From Ilyonectria destructans (taxonomy: Eukaryota > Ascomycota > Sordariomycetes > Hypocreales > Nectriaceae), in the NCBI GenBank assembly GCA_020740775.1, contig JAHEWK010000021.1, positions 868,001 through 932,000 of the forward strand: DNA of 64,000 nt, written 5' to 3'. Every line of letters starts with the position of its first letter. Within the stretch, counting starts at the first letter, position 1. This document shows, piece after piece, positions 44,373-53,229 of this stretch. A program made the translations under genes and the position numbers. The notes under the pieces are model-generated. The model was not told the DNA's origin and searched no databases. It saw only the letters and a list, made by a program, of their open reading frames with translations.

Positions 44373-44680
44373 GACAATGATTGCAGGCTATCGTACCCTT
44401 CGATGTGCCTGTTGGCATAGTGGCATAGTGCGACAATGATTAGCTGTCGCACTGAGCGTGCTAATAGGGCCAAAGGTCAGGTAAACGATAATGAGCAGCA
44501 GTAGTGTGTTGATTGATTGTTGTCTGAAGTGTGGGGTACTCCAGCCTACGGATTGTACTCGAAGCACGGGGCCCAATAGGTGCGCACCTGGGTGCGCATG
44601 GAAGTTTTTTTACGTTTTAAATTCTACAAAATCAATAAAATTAGTTAGAAATTATAGAAAAATTTCTATTATACCTAACG
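44373..44680. other. Spacer with GGTGCGCACC palindrome
   Basis: 5' flank of the hAT gene. It contains a 10-bp palindrome at 44579-44588 followed by TGGGTGCGCA, possibly part of a transposon terminus. Confidence 0.35.
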
Positions 44681-45778
44681 TATGTGATAAGCGAGTGTCC
44701 CGGATAAGCGAGTGTCCCATAAATCTTTCAACCTCTTCACTTTTCATCCGATCATCAATATCTCAACCATCCAAGATGTCTCAATTAAATGAAGAGGCAA
44801 ATATCCTTCTTGCTCTTCAAGCCCTTCAAAATGACCAAAACTAAGCATTCAACGCGCCGCATCAATCTACCAAGTCTGTAAAAAAAAGCTTGGTCGCCGA
44901 CAGAAGGGCATTCTTTCTCAACGGGATACCATCACTAAATCACGCAAGCTGTCTGATCTAGAGGAACAGATCATTATTCAGTTCATTCTCGACCTGGATT
45001 CGCGAGGGTTTCCCCCGCGACTGCGTGGTGTTGAAGAAATGGCTAACCGACTGCTCGCCGACCGCGACGCGTCACCTGTTGGCAAGCGCTGGGCTTCTAA
45101 CTTCGTCAAGCGACACGAAGAGCTTAAGACGCGTCTTTTTCGTAAATACGACTATCAGAGGGCCAAATGCGAAGATCCAACTATTATTCGCGATTGGTTC
45201 AGGCTCGTGGAGAATATAATCGCGAAATATGGTATTAACCTAGGTGATATCTACAACTTCGATGAGACTGGCTTTATGATGGGCGTTATTGCAAGCGGAA
45301 TGGTTGTCACGGGCGCAGAAAGGCGTGGAAATCCGAAATCAGTCCAGCCTGGAAACCGGGAATGGGTTACAGTCATCCAGTCGATTAATGCGGAAGGCTG
45401 GGCAATCCAGCCGTTCATCGTGGTTGCGGGCCAATATCACCTCGCCAGTTGGTACCAAGAAAGCAACCTCCCGGGCGATTGGGCTATCGCCACGACTCAA
45501 AATGGCTGGACCGATAACGAGACAGGTCTTGAGTGGCTAAAGCACTTTGATCGGCACACAAAGGATCGATTGATCGGTCGCTATCGTCTTCTGATCCTCG
45601 ATGGGCACGAAAGTCACCACTCCGTCGACTTTGAGAAATATTGTGAGGAGAATCAGATCATTACGCTTTATATGCCGCCTCATTCGTCTCATCTGCTTCA
45701 GCCTCTTGATGTCGGGTGCTTTGGGCCGCTCAAGAAAGCCTACGGTCGAGAAATTGAGCAGTTGATTAGATGCTCTAT
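44681..45778 (+). pseudogene. Pogo/Fot transposase truncated at an LTR
   Basis: The left end carries two direct copies of GATAAGCGAGTGTCCC (from 44685 and 44703). The transposase starts at ATG 44776, loses one base near 44835, and is then open. A helix-turn-helix region (LSIQRAASIYQV, LGRRQKG) and a CENP-B domain (VGKRWASNFVKRHEELK) precede the DDE core, which contains IYNFDETGFMMG, LLILDGHESHHS and MPPHSSHLLQPLDVGCFGPL, all three catalytic aspartates. The frame is lost at 45779, where an LTR is joined, so the C-terminal tail and right end are gone. Confidence 0.85.
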
Positions 45779-45920
45779 TGTTACGGCTCGTGCAGTGCCA
45801 CAGCGGACCGAGCCCTATAGTAGCTGTTATCTGTACCTGTAATTACAAGCATTGTGATTATAGACTTACCTTTTTGGCCAGACAGGCTATTAGGTGTAAA
45901 GCGAAGTGCAGATCGTTACA
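45779..45920 (-). repeat. Ultrashort LTR, inverted copy of 16042-16180
   Basis: The plus strand reads TGTTACGGCTCG...GATCGTTACA. Read on the minus strand it matches 16042-16180 along its length, including TAAGTCTATAATCACAATGC. Flanks are TCTAT and CAATA, so no target duplication; deletion or recombination on one side is likely. Confidence 0.75.
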
Positions 45921-46072
45921 CAATAATCACATACTGTGGGTCGCAAGTTCGATTCCAGGGTCAACCAGCTTTTGGCTAAATGGATCAGCGGCTCAGATTA
46001 GGTCCACTTGACTAGTCGGGGTTTGGCAGCTAGCGTGCAATAAGGTGTGTGATCCTTAGCGCACAGACCGAA
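45921..46072. other. Unassigned segment with a B-box-like tRNA motif
   Basis: It contains GTGGGTCGCAAGTTCGATTCC, resembling a Pol III B box, but there is no matching A box and the T stem does not pair. It could be a SINE scrap. Confidence 0.3.
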
Positions 46073-47729
46073 TCGCCGAGCCTTCGGCCGGCTGGCCCGT
46101 ATTACCCGTAGGGTCTTACTAAGTAGCTCCGCCACTTAGTAGGGCCGAAAAATCTGGAACAGTCAGAAAAAGTTGGAACACCCCACCACCGCAAGCTGTC
46201 GTAAATATCAACGCTTCACTACGTAAAATCAATCATTTCATCGACACCACGAAGTGTAATCCATACCAAATTTGTTCATGATGATTTCTGCCGATACCAT
46301 CAAGCAAATACAAGGCCAAAAGGCCCGCGAGATCCTGCGCCAGAGAGCCATCAACGCCCGCCTTCGGGTCAGGAAAAACCCTCTCTCTCTTCGTGCCGCC
46401 GCAAGCATCTATGAAGTCAGCACAAGTGAAGTCCATAGGCAGCTGAAGAAGCTGGAAAGCAACTCTTTCGATACATCCCGGCCTCGAGGCCGCCCGACGT
46501 TGTTGATGCCTGCTGAAGGCGATGCCATCGCGGCGTACGTTTGGTGGATGGAACGCGCCGGGTTCCCTGCCTCCAAGCCGCAAGTTGAGGCGGCTGCAAA
46601 TAGCTTCCGGCTTCAAAGAGACCCGGAATCGACTCCAGTCTCAAAGGCCTGGTATCCCCAGTTTCGCAAAGACCACCCAGAGCTTCGTGGCTCGTTCCTG
46701 AAGGCTGTTGAGAAGTCGCGGAAGTCATTCGAATCGACGGATATTGGTGATATGACTACGTTCTTCAAGGAACTCGAGGACCTCATCAAAACCAAGAGAA
46801 TTGGCGCCTTAGAGTTCTGGAATGAAGATGAAGCTGGCCTTTGAATCGGCTGCCTTAGAGAGACCGTATAGGTTCTCGTTGTGCGCATAACGCGTGCCTC
46901 TCGCCCTGAAGTTCTGGATCCAGCTAATCGTGAGTCTTGCACCCTCATCGGCGCAGGAAACGCAGTAGGAGACTCTATTCCTCCCTGGCTTATCTTCAAG
47001 TTATTTCCCACGGAAGACTTCGCTGCTGTTGAAGCTGATGATAATATGCGGTTCGTACGGACAGACACAGCGTTCAGCAACGCCGAAGTCACATTCGACT
47101 GGCTTCATGAGTTCAACCGGGTTTCCTGGATGAAGTCAGCACAAGCCTCAAGACTCGGGGTCACACTTAATGACTGGTTTGGCTGTGATGAGTGGAAGTG
47201 TGTTGACGGCGTTGCTGAAGTTACAGTCAACGAGCCGCCAAACTACCATCCTGAAGAGGAAAAGATCTGGCGCCTTCTAGTCATCGATAGCTTTACAGGG
47301 CACTTATCCTTCCAGTTTATCGAATATTGCATCCAATTTGATATCTTGATTGTGATGCTGCCACCGCATTCAACCCATATTATGCAGCCGATGGATGTTG
47401 GTGTCTTTTAGCCGTTAAAGAACGCACACCAAGCAGCTATCCGCAAGTCTCTTCAGGAAGGCAACCTTGCCTTCAACCGTATCGATTTCGTCTCTGCCTT
47501 CCAAAAGGTCTTTGATGCTGGCTTCAGCACACATAACATCATGTCAGGGTTCGAGAAAACCGGTCTCTTCCCGCCAAATAGCATGCCGGTAATCACGAAG
47601 TTGGTGTTGGCACAGAGAAAGCAGCGTGAGGCTGTTGACCCTGCCTATGAGTCACTTCTCCCACCAGAAACGCGATTCCAAGGAGCCTCAGATACCGTAC
47701 AGCATCTTGATGCTAAATACAGTCAGTTG

Positions 47730-47920
47730 TTACCTCAGCAAGCTCAGGCCCTCTGCTCCAAAGCGCGCTAACCCTAAACGGTAGCACGTACACAGAGGGC
47801 CTGAGCCAAATTGTCACATTTTTGGTGGCGTTGTCGTTCGTCCCAAAAGGGAAAGACATTTATTAGACATCACATGTCGAACGCGAAAAATATCATCGGC
47901 GAAAGGCGCGTTGCACGGCC
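47730..47920 (+). repeat. Left 191-bp TIR of the DUF6589 element
   Basis: Identical to the complement of 50902-51092. It contains an internal 14-bp inverted pair, GCTCAGGCCCTCTG at 47742-47755 and CAGAGGGCCTGAGC at 47793-47806. Between the pair lies CTAACCCTAAA, resembling a telomere repeat. Confidence 0.95.
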
Positions 47921-48165
47921 ATCATACAGGCTCGTTTTGGCAGACCGTGCTTCAGCTGCTGAGGATAGGATGCTGAACACTTGGAGAAATTAGCCTTCAA
48001 GCAGGCCTGTCACGGCATTTACATCAGGTTGACCAGTCAGTAAAAAAGTGAAATTGTGGTGCTTCGGGTGATTATGGAAGCGCTGTCAGAAACGTCAGCA
48101 GCTTAGCTCAAAGGCTCTATGGGGTGTGTTCCCCCCCCTGGGGCGAAATAAAATCCTTACCTTAC
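47921..48165 (+). repeat. LINE 3' end inside the DUF6589 element
   Basis: About 245 bp matching the complement of 41110-41345, including GACCGTGCTTCAGCTGCTGAGG and GGGGCGAAATAAAATCC. The tail is CTTACCTTACC. It begins at the very base after the left TIR. The first bases after it (AATTC) match those next to the right TIR, so it was inserted at the TIR edge after the element formed. Confidence 0.85.
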
Positions 48166-48272
48166 CAATTCCATTGTGCTATCACCAACATATCGTAACG
48201 TGAACTTGCAAGTAGCTCTCGGACAGTACAAGCTCTATTCTATGTAGGTACGTAAAAAGAGGTCATCTCCTT

Positions 48273-50832
48273 CTAATCATCGTCGACATCGTCAGCTATA
48301 AAGAACCGCCCGACTTCCTCGCCGAAGTCGTCATCTTCATCTTCATTTTCATCGTCCAGTTCATCTTCATCTCCTTCCAAGTAATCGTAGTTGACGCTGC
48401 ACGCCGTTTTGTTGAAGTTGGCTATTACTTTGCCAGCAATGCGCCTTGCTCCCACTTCCAACACATTAGTAGCTTTATGCTTGACCGTCCGTCCACTGTG
48501 CAGGTCAATTGAACCGCTGCGTGATAAACGTTGAGCCATAATCCTGATGTCGCGTTCCGCCGACTTCTCTGGATGCTCGCCATTGCGATTAATGCTGTAA
48601 AAGGACTCTATCTGCCTGGCAAGAGCGGCGAAAAAGTCGGTATTTAGAGCACAATGCTCCAAAAGGTAATCCAGCGTAAGGGAAGATCCACGTTTGGCGT
48701 TGAGGAGCTCCCTGAGAGTGCCATTGTGGAATTCCACGAGCCTGTCTGTCTCATACCAACTACCCGCCTTGCCCTGCCGGTTTACGAGACCGTTTGCAAG
48801 TATCGCACGTTGCAATTCCGGAGTGGCAGCGCGCGTTGAGGTGAGACGATGAAGATAGAGCATCTCGTAAGCGTATCTCGACTGTCCGGAGCCATGGAAA
48901 TATACGCAACACCGGTCAATGGCTCGACGTAAGAGGCCGAGATCTGCATGCTTGATTGAGTACTTCAAGAGCAGGTAGGTCTGCGTGTGTTGTAAGAATA
49001 GGACGTGGTTCCGAAGCTCCTCGTCGTCGGTCGCTGGGGAATATTTGCCGTAGGAGTCGACAATCCTATCGAGCAGTCGCGAGAAGGCTTTAGCATCGTG
49101 AACAGCGAGCATTCGAGCAATGTCGTCGAACTCGAGGCTTACCCCCGGTTCAGACTGGGCAAGCTTGTTCCAAAGCAAGGCGCATACTCTAGCCTGGAAG
49201 CTATGGATAATTAACTGCTCTAGGGCGTAGAAGTCAGCCTTAGCTTTGCTAATCTTTTTCCTGGTCCAGAAGTTCATGGCATCATATAACGTGGATTGAT
49301 CGCTGCCTGGACCGCCGAAATGGAGTCTGGATATCATGTAGAGGTAGTTCATACGGAGGTGGAAGAGCGCCGGCACTGGCAGCGCCCATTGTAGCCTGTC
49401 GTAAGGCCGCTCAGCTTCTTCCCTGCGTTGTTTAATCGAACGAATCCGCTGTGTGGTCTTCTGGTCGCCGTAAATGAGGAATAAACGCCGCTCAAAATCG
49501 GAGTCGGGTAGGTGATATTGATGCTGAAAGATGTTCTCCAAAATTAGAATGTTGCCAGCATTACTGCTCTCGTCATGAGGAATAGGACCAAGGGAACAGT
49601 GGACAGTTTTGACAGGTTCGAGAATGTCGACAACGGGCATTGTTGGGCGTTGCTTCTTTGCAGCGTCCGAGATGGCGTTCGAGAAGACTGTGCTTATGGC
49701 TTCGTAGGCAAAGTGTCGCGATATCTATTGCGGACGATTACCAATCAGTATTAAGCCTTGGACACGATTGACCAATACGTACCTGACGATAGATATCGTC
49801 ATCTCGATTACCTGGGGCCAAGAAGATATCACTGGCGCATATTGCCGCCTGGGGATCAAGCATGTTCTGCCGCAGTCCTCCAGGTGGTATCTCAATGCCT
49901 TGAATGACTTGGCCGGTCGTCACCGAATGGAAAGTGCCTTGGTGATCAATCCGCTGCTCTTTGACGCCTTCCATTACCTCGAAATTATCGTACGCCGTCA
50001 CGGAGTCGTCACGCTGCCCCATACCTTTCACGTCTGCCGTAGCCCGAACTGATTGTTCCTTGATAACTCGGACGACAGTGCCGTAACTGACGGCAAGCCC
50101 AAGCCGGCCAAGGAGCTCTAGCTGCCGACGTTTCACACCTTTGCAATGCAGGTAGAGACCCAGAGTTGTCTGAAAGCCTGTGCACGTGTTTTGACGCTGT
50201 GAGAAACAGAGTATTGATATGATGGTGACAATTCGAGCAGCTGGTTCCTTTTGACGCTGATATTTCCGATGAAGTTCAGGTGCCATAATGTCCCTGATAA
50301 GTTGCAGCAATAAAGGCGCCTGTTTCTGGATAGTCTGCAGCGTGTGGTCCATATCCAGAGCGCCGAACTCTCCACTCTTAAAGGTTGGGTCGTACTTGTG
50401 AAATGGTGCTACAGTGCCTAGGCTTTCAACTTCTTTTCGCAGTTCATTGTTGCCTAGATCCAGTGCCCCAATTAGTGACTGCCTGCCTCCATCCCATAGC
50501 TGATTCGCATCACCAAAGTAGGACTTCAGGACTTCCTTGTCCTTATATGCAGCTCCCGCGAAAGCAGCTTTTCGACGAGCATTGTTGGGACCTTCAGAGG
50601 AAGCTAGCACCTTAACAAAGTCGGCAACACCCCAGCGGAGCTCTTTTCGCATATAAGTGCAAATTATATCGAGTTTCTCAGCGTCTGGGCGGGGTGATCG
50701 TCGACGAGTGTCATTGACGGACGGCCACAGCGAAGATGATGCAGACAAGCTACCTACAGGTTCGGCTGAAGGTGGCGGTGAAGCTCCGGGTGCCATATTC
50801 AAGGTAGTATCAGAAGTATAGGTGATGGGCAC
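48273..50832 (-). CDS. DUF6589-family protein, putative transposase, 833 aa
   Basis: Exon 1 is 50832-49783 and exon 2 is 49724-48273, joined across a 58-nt intron (GTACGT donor, CAATAG acceptor), giving 833 residues with no interruption. The second ATG (50796, MAPGASPPPS) is an alternative start. The N-terminus is Ser/Pro-rich. The middle has a helical region (AARIVTIISILCFSQRQNT, LGRLGLAVSYGTVVRVI) followed by TAYDNFEV (D282). Exon 2 has LIYGDQKTTQRIR (D437), then LPVPALFHLRMNYLYMI and DFYALEQLIIHSF (E519), and a very acidic tail. This order matches my memory of fungal DUF6589 proteins. D282, D437 and E519 are candidates for an RNase H-fold DDE site, which is inference. Sole gene between perfect TIRs, so it is presumably the transposase. 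Confidence 0.8.
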
Positions 50833-50901
50833 AATGGAATTGGATTGGACCGGGCGAAATTGAATTGGTAGGTAGGTAGGTTTTTAGGTAGAAATTGAAT
50901 T

Positions 50902-51092
50902 GGCCGTGCAACGCGCCTTTCGCCGATGATATTTTTCGCGTTCGACATGTGATGTCTAATAAATGTCTTTCCCTTTTGGGACGAACGACAACGCCACCAA
51001 AAATGTGACAATTTGGCTCAGGCCCTCTGTGTACGTGCTACCGTTTAGGGTTAGCGCGCTTTGGAGCAGAGGGCCTGAGCTTGCTGAGGTAA
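50902..51092 (-). repeat. Right 191-bp TIR of the DUF6589 element
   Basis: Exact inverse of the left TIR. Just inside it lie AATTC and a GGTAGGTAGGTAGG microsatellite near 50869-50882, on the 5' side of the gene, where the promoter should be. Confidence 0.95.
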
Positions 51093-52335
51093 AGTCAGTT
51101 GCTGAGCTCGCCGTCACGTGCTGCCCTTCGGCAGGTCTGCTCAGTTGTTCACGAAGCTGCTATTCTCAACGCCAAAGTTGCTGCCTTCTGTCATAACCGC
51201 GCAGAACGCATTGACCGCTTATCACGAGTCCGTCGCCGCGGCAAGTCAGTCAAGCCCCAAGGCCGCTTTATCACGAGTTCGAGCTTAGCTGAGATCCGGC
51301 AGCAACAGGAAGAGACCCTCCGAGTTGAGGCTGAAAAGAGTCATCGCCGCGAGCTACGAGGCCACCGGGCAACCTTGAAGAAAGAGATGGATAAGCTGAG
51401 GGAAGAATGGCGATCTTCTAATAAAGAAGTTGAAGTTGACGGCGTTATGAAGAAGGTCCCTGTATTTAAGAAGTGGCTAGAGCTAACTGGCCGGAAGGAT
51501 CACTTTCTAGACATGGAAAACTCCAGCCAAAAGTATCTCGACCTCCTTGGGCAACGCAATGACGGCTTCATCATCGATACCAAGCCTGATCCTCGTATTC
51601 AAGCAGCTATCCGCAAGCTTCACTACGCGGCCAAACCTCTTTCTGAGGCCACAGAGCTGACTGCGTTACGCTGTGACTTGGAACATGATGCTTCCTTCAG
51701 CCCCACCAACTTCAGCCACTTCAACGACGAAGACGACACCAACGAGAACTTCCTCGAGCCCGAAAATAATATATACGATAGAGGCGAGTCAGGTGATGAC
51801 GATGATATCGAAATTATCACGGCATCACAAGATTTGCAGCCGTGGGAACGATCCTCGCCGCCGCTCAGTTGGGCGGAGGAAGTAGATGAGGGGCCAGAAA
51901 CACCATGCCCAAAACACCGCACACAACATCGCCAGCCTACATACAAGCATATAATGAAGGACCTAGAGACATTCCGCTACAGCCTCAGGAATCGTGACGG
52001 CTCTCACAGACATGATGCCATATAATTGCAGTGGCAGGGCGGCCTCAAAAACCTAGCTAAGTTGGTTGCATGTCTGCACGCGGGCTGCGATTCCGGCGCA
52101 AGGGCATATTTTTCAAGGCATTTGATGACATAGTCATTTTCGTGAGACCTTCAGCTCCTAGGATATCTATTTTTTCTGTAATAAAATTGCTTGAACGACT
52201 GTCAGAATCAATTGCAGCGTCGGGGGCCATTTTTGGCTGTGGTTTTAGGGGGGTCACACTGTTCCAACTTTTTCTGACTGTTCCAGATTTTTCGGCCCTA
52301 CTAAGTGGCGGAGCCACTTAGTAAGACCCTACGGG

Positions 52336-52442
52336 TAGGAAGAAAAGGAAAGCAAGACCTCCCTGATAAAAAGGGGGGGGGGGCTACAGTGAACAGATAC
52401 ACATGTTCAAGGTCATCATTTGGTCATACCAGCAATTCGACA
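52336..52442 (+). repeat. Right part of the copia 5' LTR
   Basis: It matches 57138-57254, with GGAAGAAAAGGAAAGC, CCTCCCTGATAAAAAGG and CAGCAATTCGACA. It has a longer G-run and lacks the ACAATACAC duplication seen in the 3' LTR. It starts directly after the TA left by the pogo-like insertion. Confidence 0.85.
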
Positions 52443-52531
52443 ATTAACAGTCAGATACGTGCTACGTGCCCTTACCACTCGTACACCTCTCTCATCCGGA
52501 TTGCCGACCAGTCGCCGACCCCTCAGTGACG

Positions 52532-53223
52532 ATGACTTCAGCTACCTCTATCAAGCTAGTCACCAGCGACGACTGGATCCCTTGGTCCTCAGCCCTCAAG
52601 ACGAAAGCCCTAAACCAAGACCTCTGGGAATACATCGACCCAGCCAAGACCAACAAACTCAAGCTACAGCTTACGAAGCCGACCCCTCCAGCAATTACAG
52701 ACTTTCGCAAGCGAAAAGGGGCCGCTACGAGCGCGACTACGGAGTCGCTGGCCCCTGGTTCAAGGACCTAGTCAGGGCCCTTAGAGGCACACCCCTCGAG
52801 TCTTGGATCAACGCGTATGACGCATCAAAGACAGACGAAGCGATCCAAAATACCCTCTCAGTCCAGTCAGTCACGGGGGCTATTCGCCGAGTAATCGCAG
52901 ACAGCCTGGACCTCCCGCAACACAGAAAAGTTGGTCATGGAGCCTTCCACACACCACAGGGCCATGCCGGCGAGCACTCTGCGAGAGGCCGCGGAAAGAG
53001 ACCAAGGCCCCTAAGCAGTACCAACAGTACAGACTTGAAATGCCCAGCCTGCCTTAGCCGTCGCCACCCGCTCGCAAGGTGTTTCTTCGCATTTCCTCAC
53101 CTACGCCCCAGTGGATGGAGACCTAACGAGGCGGCAGAGGCTATGGCAAAGGAACGTATTGAAAAGAATGTCGACGAGGTAGCCGACCGGATAAGGAAGC
53201 TTACCTTAAGCGACACGCAATGA
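52532..53223 (+). pseudogene. Copia gag, frameshifted
   Basis: It starts MTSATSIKLVTSDDW, with WEYIDPA as in copia-type gag proteins. After a frame change between about 52690 and 52740 it continues with WFKDLVRALRGTPLESWINAYD, a basic linker, and a zinc-knuckle-like CPACLSRRHPLARCF near 53040-53085. It ends immediately before pol. Confidence 0.75.
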
Positions 53224-53229
53224 CGCCAG

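Larger units (their letters stand above)
47730..51092 (-). mobile_element. Nested DNA transposon encoding a DUF6589-like protein
   Basis: A 3,363-bp element with perfect 191-bp terminal inverted repeats, beginning TTACCTCAGCAAGC and ending with its complement. It is flanked by a perfect 9-bp duplication AGTCAGTTG (47721-47729 and 51093-51101). It is inserted in the coding region of the pogo-like transposase. It contains one gene on the minus strand (48273-50832) and a LINE 3' end next to the left repeat. Perfect repeats, perfect duplication and an intact gene indicate a recent insertion. A 9-bp duplication with long repeats recalls Mutator-like elements, but the encoded protein is not a recognisable MULE transposase. 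Confidence 0.92.
46278..52025 (+). pseudogene. Pogo-like transposase, three nonsense codons, split by insertion
   Basis: All parts are in one frame: 46278-47729 and, after the inserted element, 51102-52025. Together they are about 790 residues. N-terminal psq-type helix-turn-helix (LRAAASIYEVSTSEVHRQL), Tc5/CENP-B segment (VSKAWYPQFRKDHPEL), then DDE residues in FWNEDEAGL, LLVIDSFTGHLS and IMQPMDVGVF. The C-terminal third is basic and helical (EETLRVEAEKSHRRELRGH) with an Asp-rich tail. Premature stops are TGA at 46842, TAG near 46872 and TAG at 47409. Each is a C-to-T change away from a sense codon (CGA or CAG). The target duplication AGTCAGTTG restores the frame exactly if the insertion is removed. 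Confidence 0.88.
46105..52335 (+). mobile_element. Pogo-like DNA transposon with 76-bp TIRs, TA duplication
   Basis: Ends CCCGTAGGGTC.../...GACCCTACGGG are flanked by TA at 46103-46104 and 52336-52337. The inverted repeats (46105-46180 and 52260-52335) match over 76 bp with one mismatch (AAGTAGCTCC versus AAGTGGCTCC). Each contains a small internal hairpin (ACTAAGTGGC...GCCACTTAGT). Without the inner element the transposon is about 2.86 kb. It sits inside the copia 5' LTR. Confidence 0.92.

Noticed and set aside
45940..45975. tRNA 3'-half-like sequence with GTTCGATTCC
   Set aside because: No A box or anticodon arm upstream (an LTR lies there), and the T stem does not pair.
47811..47993. Short frame repeated in mirror image at 50799-51011
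   Set aside because: Both lie in the TIRs of the DUF6589 element and are identical only because the repeats are. No independent evidence of a gene.
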